Source: an uncultured Mycoplasmatota bacterium
GTDB lineage: Bacteria; Bacillota_I; Bacilli_A; RF39; UBA660
Direction of reading: 5' to 3'
Assembly: GCA_947087145.1 (NCBI GenBank)
Contig: CAMUBM010000004.1
Span: 1 to 16,261, forward strand
DNA: 16,261 nt
Both the position numbers and the translations under genes were made by a program. The first letter of the stretch is position 1. Every line of letters begins with the position of its first letter. Positions 1 to 6,882 of the stretch are shown here, piece after piece. The notes beneath the pieces are model-generated. The model was given only the letters and a program-made list of their open reading frames with translations. It was not told the DNA's origin and did no database searches.

Positions 1-7
1 ACACGCA

Positions 8-2155
8 TTATTTTTTCCCTGCTTTCTTAATGAAACTTAATGCGTACAGACTATTTAAGAAGTCATTTAATTCGGTGGTATTTTTTACTTTAATCGTTAA
101 ATTGTAGGTTGTGTGTTCTGTGTTTTCATTGGTTTGTAAAGATACTACACTAATATTTTTAGTACTTGCTTTATTGATAATTTCAGAAACATAGTTTTTA
201 TCGTTTAGAGTTTCTATATAGACATCTGTGTAGTAGTCACTTTCTGTCTCTTCACTCCAAGAAACATCAATTAATCGTTCTTCTTTGGTACTTATATTTG
301 GACAATCGGCTTTGTGTACAGTTATTCCTTCCCCTTTCGTTATGTATCCAATAATATTGTCTCCTTTTACAGGTTTACAACAACCAGCGAGGGTAACTAG
401 TATATCGTTGTGTTCTCCTACAATGATGTCATTTTTATTGTTTAGTTTTGGAATATTTTTGCTTTTGTCTCTTACTTTTTCGATTAAGGCATCTGTAACA
501 TTTTGTTTTTCTTCTGTTGTTAATTTGATAATATAATTTGCCGTATAACGGAAGGAACCAATGCCTAAATAAATTTCTTCTAAATCATTTACTTTTAAGT
601 CTTTGAATAATTTTTCTAGTTTTTCCGCCGTAAATGTCTCTTGAAAAGATAGTTTTTGCTTTCTTAGTTCTTTTTCTAAGATATTTTTTCCATTTTCAAT
701 ATAGTCACTTCTGTCTTGTTTACTAAAGTAGGCCTTAATTTTACTTTTGGCAGCACTTGTTTTTACAAAATCTAACCATTCTTTACTAGGGGTTGAATTT
801 TTATTGGTATTGATTTTGATACAATCGCCTTCTTGTAGTTCGTAAGATAAAGGCACAATTTCGTCATTAACAATGGCACCAATGGTTGTTTCTCCTACGC
901 GAGAGTGAATGCGGTAGGCAAAGTCAATCGGAGTTGCTCCTTTTGGTAGTTCTACGACGTCTCCTTTTGGAGTAAATACATAAATCAGTTCTCCTAAAAT
1001 ATCGCTATTAATGGACGCTGCAAAGTCTTCTACGTTTTCAGTTTCTTTGTAGGTTTCAATCATATTTCTAAATATTTCTAGTTTTTGTTCCATCATGCTT
1101 TGGATTTTTTTTGTTCCTTTTTCTTTGTAGGACCAGTGAGAAGCAATTCCTTTTTCGGCAATTTCGTCCATTTCATAGGTTCTTACTTGTACTTCAAAAA
1201 TGTTTCCGTCAATTCCAAAAACTCCGGTATGGAGAGATTGGTACATATTTTCTTTGGGCATCGCAATATAGTCTTTGAAGCGTTTGGCTAGAGGACGGAA
1301 TTTTGAGTGAATTAACCCAATGGTTAAGTAGCAATCACTTTCTTTTTCTGTAATCACACGCAAGGCTAGAATATCGTAGATTTCACTCCATTTTTTTCCT
1401 TTTTCTAGTTTTTTATAAATACTATAGACACTTTTGACACGACTTTTGATAGAAAATTTGATCCCATGGGCGATTAACATTTCTGAAATGGTATCTTGCA
1501 TTTCTTCTAGAACACTTTCTAATTCTTCGATAGATGCATTTAACTTACTTAGAATGTCTTCATATACGTCTGGCTTTAGATAGCGCAAGCATAAGTCTTC
1601 TAGTTCACTTTTAATGGAATAAATTCCTAAACGGTGAGCGATAGGTATCAATACATTCATGGTTTCATTTGCTTTATGTCTTTGTTTTTCTGGTCGTACT
1701 GCCCAAATGGTTCGCATGTTGTGAAGGCGGTCAGCTAGTTTAATGAAAAGAACCCGGACATCTTCAGCAAGTCCAACAAGAACTTTTCGTAAATAAATGG
1801 CTGAAGATTCTTTTTCATCGGGCATTTCTAGTTTGTTAATTGTACTAATACTTTTAACGATATTTAAAAGTTCTACCCCAAAGTTTTCTTTTAGTTCTTC
1901 TTCGGTTGCTTCTCCATTGTTGATGGTTTCGTGTAATAGGGCTCCCATAATCGTTGTAGCATCTACGTTTAGGTCACTTAAAATGAGAGCTACATTTAGA
2001 GGATGGGTAATGTATTCTTCTCCTGTCAAACGAGTTCTTCCTTGGTGCTTTTGACACGCAAATTCGTAGGCTTTTCTAATTTCTTCTGTTTCGCTCGTAG
2101 TAAAATTGTTTTTTATTTTATTAAATAAATTGTTTGCTAATTCTTCTGTTTTCAT
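8..2155 (-). CDS. relA: RelA/SpoT-family (p)ppGpp synthetase with degenerate hydrolase motif
   Basis: A 715-aa long RSH protein, close to the usual 730-740 aa, that makes the stringent-response alarmone (p)ppGpp from ATP and GDP/GTP. Visible domains are an HD hydrolase-type domain (about 25-185), a synthetase domain (about 235-345), TGS (about 391-450), a conserved Cys/zinc-finger-type region with C592, C593, H614 and C618, and a C-terminal ACT (about 643-712). The synthetase half looks intact: D261, the RFKD signature at 292-295 (the RXKD form typical of Rel/bifunctional enzymes), YQSLHT at 305-310 and E321. The hydrolase half keeps H51, H75 and D142, but the HDxxED motif reads HETINN (75-80), so the D and the catalytic ED pair are replaced. 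I infer a synthetase with weak or no hydrolase activity. The AAAGGAG ribosome site lies directly after the comN stop, which suggests coupled translation. Confidence 0.96.
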   Translation of the reverse strand: MKTEELANNLFNKIKNNFTTSETEEIRKAYEFACQKHQGRTRLTGEEYITHPLNVALILSDLNVDATTIMGALLHETINNGEATEEELKENFGVELLNIVKSISTINKLEMPDEKESSAIYLRKVLVGLAEDVRVLFIKLADRLHNMRTIWAVRPEKQRHKANETMNVLIPIAHRLGIYSIKSELEDLCLRYLKPDVYEDILSKLNASIEELESVLEEMQDTISEMLIAHGIKFSIKSRVKSVYSIYKKLEKGKKWSEIYDILALRVITEKESDCYLTIGLIHSKFRPLAKRFKDYIAMPKENMYQSLHTGVFGIDGNIFEVQVRTYEMDEIAEKGIASHWSYKEKGTKKIQSMMEQKLEIFRNMIETYKETENVEDFAASINSDILGELIYVFTPKGDVVELPKGATPIDFAYRIHSRVGETTIGAIVNDEIVPLSYELQEGDCIKINTNKNSTPSKEWLDFVKTSAAKSKIKAYFSKQDRSDYIENGKNILEKELRKQKLSFQETFTAEKLEKLFKDLKVNDLEEIYLGIGSFRYTANYIIKLTTEEKQNVTDALIEKVRDKSKNIPKLNNKNDIIVGEHNDILVTLAGCCKPVKGDNIIGYITKGEGITVHKADCPNISTKEERLIDVSWSEETESDYYTDVYIETLNDKNYVSEIINKASTKNISVVSLQTNENTEHTTYNLTIKVKNTTELNDFLNSLYALSFIKKAGKK

Positions 2156-2165
2156 TTGGTCTCCT

Positions 2166-2411
2166 TTATCTCTTGCTAGGTTTTAAAAATTCCAATAGTT
2201 TTTCTGGTTCGATATTTAATATGTCGTCGACGACATCAAAAAGGGTTAGGTCAGCGTCACGAGCCCATTTGGTTCGTCTTAGACAATTCCATATATCATT
2301 TTCTGTGATAAATCCTAGTTTTTTTAGTTCAAGTTCTTTTCGCTTTGATTTTAGGGCTGGTAGGACTCTTCTATATAATTCTGGAACGGTTTTAAAGTTT
2401 TCTGTTACCAT
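2166..2411 (-). CDS. comN: ComN-like post-transcriptional regulator family protein
   Basis: An 81-aa soluble protein resembling the Bacillus ComN (YrzD) family in pattern: an N-terminal helix with LPALKSKRKEL, then GFITENDIWNCLRRTKW, then a C-terminal helix with DVVDDILNIEPEKLLEFL. In B. subtilis, ComN promotes comE mRNA function and localises with DivIVA. That role is family knowledge and is not shown here. The gene order supports the assignment, because in B. subtilis comN lies beside spoVB with relA further along, and here spoVB is divergent on one side and relA starts 10 bp after the stop. The ATG is preceded by a strong GGAGGG site. It is shorter than B. subtilis ComN (about 98 aa). The family call is fairly firm, but the function in this organism is unknown. 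Confidence 0.75.
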   Translation of the reverse strand: MVTENFKTVPELYRRVLPALKSKRKELELKKLGFITENDIWNCLRRTKWARDADLTLFDVVDDILNIEPEKLLEFLKPSKR

Positions 2412-2437
2412 AAAGTTCTTCCCTCCATCATATATTT

Positions 2438-2446
2438 ATTATAAAG
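2438..2446 (-). promoter_or_regulatory. Putative SigA promoter for comN-relA
   Basis: On the minus strand a perfect TATAAT (2438-2443) lies 27 bp upstream of the comN ATG, just before its GGAGGG site. The bases upstream read ATGCTT. No good -35 hexamer is seen at the expected distance (TTTTCT at 17 bp). It sits in the 65-bp divergent gap shared with spoVB, whose own promoter must overlap this stretch but cannot be defined by eye. Confidence 0.5.
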
Positions 2447-2476
2447 CATTTTTGTCGTTTAGAAAAGAGGAACTCT

Positions 2477-3778
2477 ATGAAGAATAAATTTATAGCATCT
2501 ACTTTGGTTCTTATTTTAGGTGGTTTTGTGACCAAAATTTTAGGTTTTGTTATTCGAATTATTTACACAAGAATTATTTTAGAGGAAGGGGTTGGGTTGT
2601 ATTCTTTGATTACTCCTACCTATTCTTTACTGATTACGATTGCTACTCTTGCTTTACCGCTTGCAATTTCTAAATTGGTAGCAGAAGAAAGACGGCGAAG
2701 TATTAAAATCATTTGTTCTTCCATTGTTATTATTTGTGTTGTGAATGCCCTTCTAATGGGAATTATGTTTTTTTTCAGTCATTTTATTGCTTCTGGGTTA
2801 CTTAAAAATGAGCAAACGTATTTGTTGCTTCTTTCTTGTACACTTACTCTTCCTTTTATTAGTATTTCTTCGATTGTTAAGGGGTATTTTTTTGGAAAAC
2901 AACGGATGGTTCCTTATGCGGTTTCGAATTCTTTAGAACAAGTGGTTCGATTGGTGTTGATTGTTTTATTTCTTCCTTATTTTATGAAAAAGGGAGTTGT
3001 GTATGGTGTTTGTGCCTTTCTTCTTTTCAATATTTTTTCAGAAATTTCTTCTGTTCTTGTTTTTTTCTTTTTCTTGCCAAAACACGTTTGGATAACTAAA
3101 AAGGATATAAAACCGGATACAGAAACGATTAAAGATGTATTATCGGTTTCTCTTCCAACGGTTTCTTCTCGTTTTATTGGAAATATTGGCTTTTTCTTTG
3201 AACCTATCCTACTCACTAACATCTTGTTGTTTGTTGGCTATTCCAATCAATTTATTTTGCTTGAATATGGCGCTTATAATGCGTATTCTTTAGCTTTACT
3301 TACCATGCCTTCTTTTTTTGTCGGAGCTGTTTCCAATGCTTTAATTCCAGAGATTAGTAAGTTTTTTGGGCAAAGAAAATACGAAGTGGTCAAACGTCGT
3401 TTTAAACAGGGAATGTTGTTTTCCTTTTTATTGGGTCTTGGTTTTTCTATTTTGATTTTTTGGTTTCGGGAGCCTTTACTTACCCTTTTATATAAAACAA
3501 CTCGTGGGTCCGATTATATTAAAGTTTTGGCACCTTTCTTTGTTCTTTTCTATTTAGAAGCTCCTATTATTAGTACTTTGCAAGGTCTTGGAGAAGCAAA
3601 GTTTACGATGAAAATAACTTTTTATGGTGTAATTCTTAAAACCTTAGTACTTGCTATTTTCTCTTTTTTTCGTATTGGTATTTATGGACTTATTGTATCA
3701 GAAATAGTGAATATTATTTTTGTTGTGGGAACGAATTTGAACAAAATAAAAAAGGTAATGGCTAGTTTCCCTTGCTAA
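2477..3778 (+). CDS. spoVB: SpoVB-like MVF/MATE-type lipid-linked oligosaccharide flippase, short form
   Basis: A 433-aa polytopic membrane protein with about twelve hydrophobic segments spread over its whole length. The N-terminus, with GGFVTKILGFVIRIIYTR followed by EEGVGLYSLITPTY, is the hallmark start of SpoVB-type members of the polysaccharide-export/MOP superfamily. These proteins move lipid-linked cell-wall or polysaccharide precursors across the membrane. Internal features such as SIVKGYFFGKQRM (131-143) and AVSNALIPEISKFF (284-297) also fit. B. subtilis SpoVB is about 518 aa, so this protein lacks roughly the last two membrane segments. The reading frame is clean and ends at 3778, where its tail overlaps the convergent gene by 17 bp. 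The AGAGGA site is 6 bases before the ATG. Synteny with comN supports the name, but a role in sporulation does not follow from it. Confidence 0.85.
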   Translation: MKNKFIASTLVLILGGFVTKILGFVIRIIYTRIILEEGVGLYSLITPTYSLLITIATLALPLAISKLVAEERRRSIKIICSSIVIICVVNALLMGIMFFFSHFIASGLLKNEQTYLLLLSCTLTLPFISISSIVKGYFFGKQRMVPYAVSNSLEQVVRLVLIVLFLPYFMKKGVVYGVCAFLLFNIFSEISSVLVFFFFLPKHVWITKKDIKPDTETIKDVLSVSLPTVSSRFIGNIGFFFEPILLTNILLFVGYSNQFILLEYGAYNAYSLALLTMPSFFVGAVSNALIPEISKFFGQRKYEVVKRRFKQGMLFSFLLGLGFSILIFWFREPLLTLLYKTTRGSDYIKVLAPFFVLFYLEAPIISTLQGLGEAKFTMKITFYGVILKTLVLAIFSFFRIGIYGLIVSEIVNIIFVVGTNLNKIKKVMASFPC

Positions 3779-4223
3779 AGATTACCTCTTTGTAATTGCC
3801 TACAGGATTACTTAATGTAATGCTGTATTTTTCTTTGGTATTTTCATACTTTTCTATTGTTTTAGTTTCTTCTATTTTTGTTGTGTTTTTAAATATTTCT
3901 TCTATTTTCAAATAGTTCTTTTTTAAAATTTCTTTTAAAGGAACACTTAGATTGTTATAGGTTAGATAGACTTCTTTTATGCAATAGCCTGAAAAATTAT
4001 AGTCATCCCATGAAAATAGAGAATATTTTTTATTTTCACAATGTTTTGCTTCTTGAAATGTCAAAGTATAATAACTACGAGAATTGAAATCTTTGAATGT
4101 TTTTTCTATTTTTATATTGTATAAATGATTGGATAGTAACAATACAATAAAACTTATTCCGCATATACAGCCGAATAGACTATAGACAAGTAGCATTTGC
4201 GTTTTTTTCAATTTTGTATTCAT
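3762..4223 (-). CDS. Unrecognised single-pass membrane protein with extracytoplasmic domain
   Basis: A 153-aa protein I do not recognise. A short basic N-terminus (MNTKLKKTQ) precedes one hydrophobic segment (about 10-33) that has no clear signal-peptidase site, so it is probably a membrane anchor with the rest outside. The remainder is hydrophilic and Lys/Glu/Thr-rich, with two cysteines (C62 and C81) that could form a disulfide, and a C-terminal beta-rich stretch ending VIFSKGN. The start is supported by an AAGGTGATG site 6 bases before the ATG. It stands alone: the upstream DUF421 gene ends in a likely terminator, and the downstream end overlaps the convergent spoVB by 17 bp. An AT-rich TATGAT lies about 30 bp upstream of its ATG as a weak promoter candidate. 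It reads as a real gene, but its function is unknown. Confidence 0.7.
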   Translation of the reverse strand: MNTKLKKTQMLLVYSLFGCICGISFIVLLLSNHLYNIKIEKTFKDFNSRSYYTLTFQEAKHCENKKYSLFSWDDYNFSGYCIKEVYLTYNNLSVPLKEILKKNYLKIEEIFKNTTKIEETKTIEKYENTKEKYSITLSNPVGNYKEVIFSKGN

Positions 4224-4329
4224 TTTGCATCACCTTTTATTCTACTTCTATCTTATCATATTTTTGAAAAATTGAATTATTTTCTTATTTGTATTGTCAC
4301 TTTTTATTAAATTTCCGATTTATAAGTTA

Positions 4330-4358
4330 CAAAAAATTACCCTGTAAAAAGGATAATT
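4330..4358 (-). terminator. Intrinsic terminator after the DUF421 gene
   Basis: On the minus strand AATTATCC (4351-4358) pairs with GGGTAATT (4335-4342), an 8-bp stem with one G-U pair and an 8-base loop, followed by a run of six T. It begins 4 bases past the DUF421 stop codon. Confidence 0.65.
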
Positions 4359-4361
4359 GTT

Positions 4362-5006
4362 TTACAAATTGTTTTTCTTAATTAAGAAGATTTGGCTTTT
4401 TTTCTTGAAAGCATAAAAGACGTCTTCTACTCTTAAATTTTTCTTTTGAAGCTCAGAGATTAACCAATGTTTGTCTTTATTGATATAATTTAAGGCTTTT
4501 TCTTGCATTTCTCCATCGACAATGATTGGCATTGGGTAATTGCTTTTGGTTTTCAATAAATTGTATTTGAAGATTGATAATTTTCCATTGGGTTCTAGAA
4601 AAGCATACTCGATTTCGTCGATACTTTTGATGGAGTTTTGTCTTAAACTTAATAATAAATCGTCCATACTATATCTTTGGCGAACCATTTCTTTGTAATT
4701 GACTGTCCCATTTACTATGATTAAAGATGGCTTCCCACCAAAAACGGTTCTAAATGTTCTGGATTTGATGCTAATGAACGCTAGTAACAATTCTAATACC
4801 ACTAGAAGAATAATGGGTATTACGGTAAAGAAAATAGAGTCTTTGATATTTTCAATACTTATTGCAACCAATTCTGCAATTAAAATGGAAACAATTAGAT
4901 CAATAATTCCTAATTGCCCAATTTCTCTTTTTCCCATAATTCGGTATGCTAAAACAATAAAAAAATAAAAAAATGTTGTTCTAAATACAATGGTTAGTAG
5001 TTCCAT
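4362..5006 (-). CDS. DUF421 / YrbG-YetF family membrane protein
   Basis: A 214-aa protein of the DUF421 (YetF/YrbG) family. Three N-terminal membrane segments (about 3-23, 32-50 and 56-78) surround the family signature RIMGKREIGQLGIIDLIVS (22-40). A cytoplasmic part follows, with GKPSLIIVNG (91-100), RYSMDDLLLSLR (111-122) and EYAFLEPNGKLSIF (133-146). The biochemical role of the family is poorly defined. In B. subtilis some paralogues act in spores, but that cannot be carried over. The start is chosen at 5006 rather than the in-frame ATG at 5042. An AAGGTGA site (5011-5017) sits 4 bases before the 5006 ATG, while the 5042 ATG has no ribosome site and would lie within about 10 bases of the predicted transcript start. 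It is divergent from the YrzE-like gene, as expected for the conserved yrzE-yrbG-spoVB neighbourhood. Confidence 0.92.
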   Translation of the reverse strand: MELLTIVFRTTFFYFFIVLAYRIMGKREIGQLGIIDLIVSILIAELVAISIENIKDSIFFTVIPIILLVVLELLLAFISIKSRTFRTVFGGKPSLIIVNGTVNYKEMVRQRYSMDDLLLSLRQNSIKSIDEIEYAFLEPNGKLSIFKYNLLKTKSNYPMPIIVDGEMQEKALNYINKDKHWLISELQKKNLRVEDVFYAFKKKSQIFLIKKNNL

Positions 5007-5010
5007 AATT

Positions 5011-5017
5011 TCACCTT
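5011..5017 (-). promoter_or_regulatory. Ribosome binding site deciding the DUF421 start
   Basis: AAGGTGA on the minus strand, 4 bases before the ATG at 5006. The alternative upstream ATG at 5042 is preceded only by A/T-rich sequence with no purine-rich site. This supports a 214-aa product over a 226-aa one. Confidence 0.7.
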
Positions 5018-5057
5018 CCATCTTTATTATGTTTCTTTTCATATTTTTTTAATCAAT

Positions 5058-5066
5058 ATCATAGCA
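5058..5066 (-). promoter_or_regulatory. Extended -10 promoter for the DUF421 gene
   Basis: The minus strand reads TGCTATGAT, an extended -10 element (TGn plus TATGAT, with -10 at 5058-5063). No convincing -35 is visible, as is common for extended -10 promoters. Transcription would begin near 5051 and give a leader of about 45 nt. The divergent YrzE-like gene starts at 5083, so its own promoter must overlap this region. The plus strand offers only weak candidates. Confidence 0.55.
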
Positions 5067-5082
5067 TTTTATAGGTGATAAT

Positions 5083-5445
5083 ATGAAATATGTAAAAGAG
5101 TATGGACTCTTACTTGCAAAGTTTTTGGGTTTTCTGTTGGGTGGAAGTTTTCTCATTAGTGTTCTTTATTATTTTTTAATTTCTAGTAAAGTAGTACAAA
5201 TTCTTTCTATGATTTATTTGGTTTTGTTGTTTTTTATTTTTGGATTTCGGGCAGGAAAAAAAGCAGAAGCAAAGGGCTTTCTTGCGGGGATAAAAGTTGG
5301 AACTTTATTTCTGGTTTGTTTATTTTTGTTTCATTTGATTGTTAATCGTTTTCATTTTGCTTGGATTACGCTTCTATTCTATCTGGTCTTACTTCTTGCT
5401 TCTGTACTAGGAGCCACGCTTGGTATTAACACAAAAAAAGAGTAA
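5083..5445 (+). CDS. YrzE-like (TIGR04086 family) small integral membrane protein
   Basis: A 120-aa highly hydrophobic protein with four predicted membrane segments (about 8-30, 38-55, 66-86 and 91-113). Short charged loops separate them, including FRAGKKAEAKGFLAGIKVG (55-73) between segments 2 and 3. Size, four-helix layout, the Gly-rich first helix (GFLLGGSF) and the C-terminal GATLGIN match the TIGR04086/YrzE group found near yrbG and spoVB in Bacilli. No function is established for the group. An AGGTGAT site lies 5 bases before the ATG. The gene diverges from the DUF421 gene and ends 6 bp from the stop of the convergent 101-aa gene. The terminator of that opposing gene is partly encoded within its last codons. 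Confidence 0.8.
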   Translation: MKYVKEYGLLLAKFLGFLLGGSFLISVLYYFLISSKVVQILSMIYLVLLFFIFGFRAGKKAEAKGFLAGIKVGTLFLVCLFLFHLIVNRFHFAWITLLFYLVLLLASVLGATLGINTKKE

Positions 5446-5458
5446 TATTTTTTACTCT
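5433..5458 (-). terminator. Intrinsic terminator of the tgt operon, starting at the last stop codon
   Basis: On the minus strand AGAGTAA (5452-5458) pairs with TTACTCT (5439-5445), a perfect 7-bp stem with a 6-base AT loop, followed by TTTTTTT. The first arm contains the TAA stop of the 101-aa gene, and the T run is encoded inside the 3' end of the opposing YrzE-like gene. In the plus direction the same hairpin is followed only by GTTATTTCG, so termination there would be weaker. Confidence 0.72.
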
Positions 5459-5757
5459 GTTATTTCGTTGAATGAAAAATTATCACTCACATCTACATAA
5501 GATTCTTCATTGTATATTTTTTTTGTTATAGGATTACTCATAGTGGGTAGTCCTGTTTTTTCGTAAATTTCTGCAAGTGTTATTTTTTCTTCTATACAAG
5601 AATTGTTGTAGTAACAATCTTTGGCTGCTTCTATGATTTTTTTGGTTGTATTTTGTCTTAGTCTTTCGTAGTGCGTATGAATGACTTTGTAAGTGGAGGG
5701 AATAGCAATCATAAGAATAAGAAGAAGTATGGTTCCATAAATCCATTTTCTATTCAT
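5452..5757 (-). CDS. Small membrane-anchored pilin-like protein downstream of tgt
   Basis: A 101-aa protein with a basic N-terminus, one hydrophobic helix (about 6-22) and an outside domain. The domain continues as an amphipathic helix (about 28-47), a Cys pair (C48 and C54) and then LAEIYEKTGL, SNPITKKIYNEESYVDV and a hydrophilic tail. A long N-terminal helix followed by a small domain, with the NPxTK...SYV pattern, recalls small prepilin-like proteins of low-GC gut bacteria. That similarity is from memory and unproven. It lacks a recognisable Gly/xxxxGlu prepilin cleavage site, so it would stay as an uncleaved anchor. The start at 5757 is chosen because AAAAGGA lies 7 bases before it, while the in-frame ATG at 5781 has no site. 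Its first 8 bases overlap the tgt stop, implying coupled translation. The terminator follows at once. Confidence 0.72.
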   Translation of the reverse strand: MNRKWIYGTILLLILMIAIPSTYKVIHTHYERLRQNTTKKIIEAAKDCYYNNSCIEEKITLAEIYEKTGLPTMSNPITKKIYNEESYVDVSDNFSFNEITE

Positions 5758-6865
5758 GGTAATAGTCCTTTTTAAAGGCATCCCGATATTCTAGCAAGCG
5801 ATCTTCTTTAATCGACTCACGGATTTCTTCTGCTAAATGGGTTAGAAAACGAATGTTATGAATGGATAAAAGTCTTGCTCCAAAGGTTTCTTCGGCATTG
5901 ATTAAATGCTTTATATAGGCTTTTGTATAATTTTTACATGCATAGCAATCACAAGTTTCACTAATAGGAGTAAAATCTCTTTTGTATTTGGCATTTTTTA
6001 AGTTTATTTTTCCTTCTTTGGTTAGGGCATGTCCGTGTCTTGCGAGTCTGGTAGGGCTGACACAATCGAAAAGGTCAATTCCTCTTATGACTCCTTCTAT
6101 GATGTCGATGGGTTCCCCAATTCCCATAGCATATCTTAGTTTTTCCACAGGTAAGTATTTCGTAGAGTACTCAAAAGCTTTGTACATGTCTTCTTTACTT
6201 TCATGGTCGTTTGCAACCCCTCCAATGCTATAGCCATCAAAGTCTAATTTCACTGTTTCTTCAGCGCTCCATTTTCGCAAATTTTCATGGGGGCCACCTT
6301 GGACAATTCCAAATAACATTTGATTAGGATTGTTATGAGCCATTTTTCCCCTTTTGGCCCATCTAAGTGTTCTTTCTATACTATTTTTTAGATAATCATA
6401 AGATGCTGTTGCTGGAGGACATTCGTCAAAACTCATGGCAATATCACTATCCAATTTATTTTGAATAGCAATTGATTTTTCAGGAGTCAGTAGTAATTTA
6501 TCGCCATTTAAGTGGTTTTTAAAAGTGACTCCCTCTTCTGTAATATCTTTGGGTCTCGCTAAAGAAAAAACTTGAAATCCTCCAGAGTCTGTTAGAATAG
6601 GTCCATCGTAGTTCATGAATTTGTGTAGACCACCAGCCTCATTTACTATATCTTCTCCAGGTCGTAACCATAAATGATAGGTATTGGCAAGAATAATTCC
6701 TGCATTACAATCTTTTACTTCTTCTGGAGAAAGGGTTTTTATAGTTCCTTGCGTTCCTACTGGCATGAACATGGGAGTTTCATAGATTTTTCCATTGTAT
6801 ATGAATTCTCCTAGACGTGCTTGGGTATTTTTTTCTTGTTTTTTTACTTTGAATTCTAGTTTCAT
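5750..6865 (-). CDS. tgt: Queuine/preQ1 tRNA-ribosyltransferase (TGT)
   Basis: A 371-aa TIM-barrel enzyme. Bacterial TGT swaps guanine-34 in the anticodon of GUN tRNAs (Asp, Asn, His, Tyr) for preQ1, the step before QueA. Key residues are present: catalytic D93 in LTDSGGFQVF, the nucleophile D267 in GIDLFDCVSPTR, the VQGG motif (188-191), and the zinc ligands C305, C307, C310 and H336 (CDCYAC...HN). Length and both termini are normal for the family. The start has AGGTGG 6 bases upstream. It is the second gene of a three-gene operon behind a 94-aa protein and is not directly next to queA, although queA ends only 360 bp upstream. No preQ1-synthesis genes are in the window, so preQ1 supply (de novo or salvage) cannot be judged. 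Confidence 0.98.
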   Translation of the reverse strand: MKLEFKVKKQEKNTQARLGEFIYNGKIYETPMFMPVGTQGTIKTLSPEEVKDCNAGIILANTYHLWLRPGEDIVNEAGGLHKFMNYDGPILTDSGGFQVFSLARPKDITEEGVTFKNHLNGDKLLLTPEKSIAIQNKLDSDIAMSFDECPPATASYDYLKNSIERTLRWAKRGKMAHNNPNQMLFGIVQGGPHENLRKWSAEETVKLDFDGYSIGGVANDHESKEDMYKAFEYSTKYLPVEKLRYAMGIGEPIDIIEGVIRGIDLFDCVSPTRLARHGHALTKEGKINLKNAKYKRDFTPISETCDCYACKNYTKAYIKHLINAEETFGARLLSIHNIRFLTHLAEEIRESIKEDRLLEYRDAFKKDYYHE

Positions 6866-6882
6866 ACTGAACCACCTTTTTT

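Noticed and set aside
2477..3778. SpoVB homologue as evidence that the organism sporulates
   Set aside because: SpoVB-like flippases occur widely in non-spore-forming Firmicutes, and no sporulation-specific gene is in the window.
5007..5042. N-terminal extension of the DUF421 protein from an upstream ATG at 5042
   Set aside because: That ATG has no ribosome site and lies almost at the predicted transcript start. The ATG at 5006 has AAGGTGA at good spacing and fits the family N-terminus.
5534..5746. Alternative 70-aa minus-strand frame inside the 101-aa gene
   Set aside because: It has low-complexity, Ser/Arg/His-rich composition and no ribosome site. The overlapping frame has a membrane anchor, a coupled start and a terminator at its stop.
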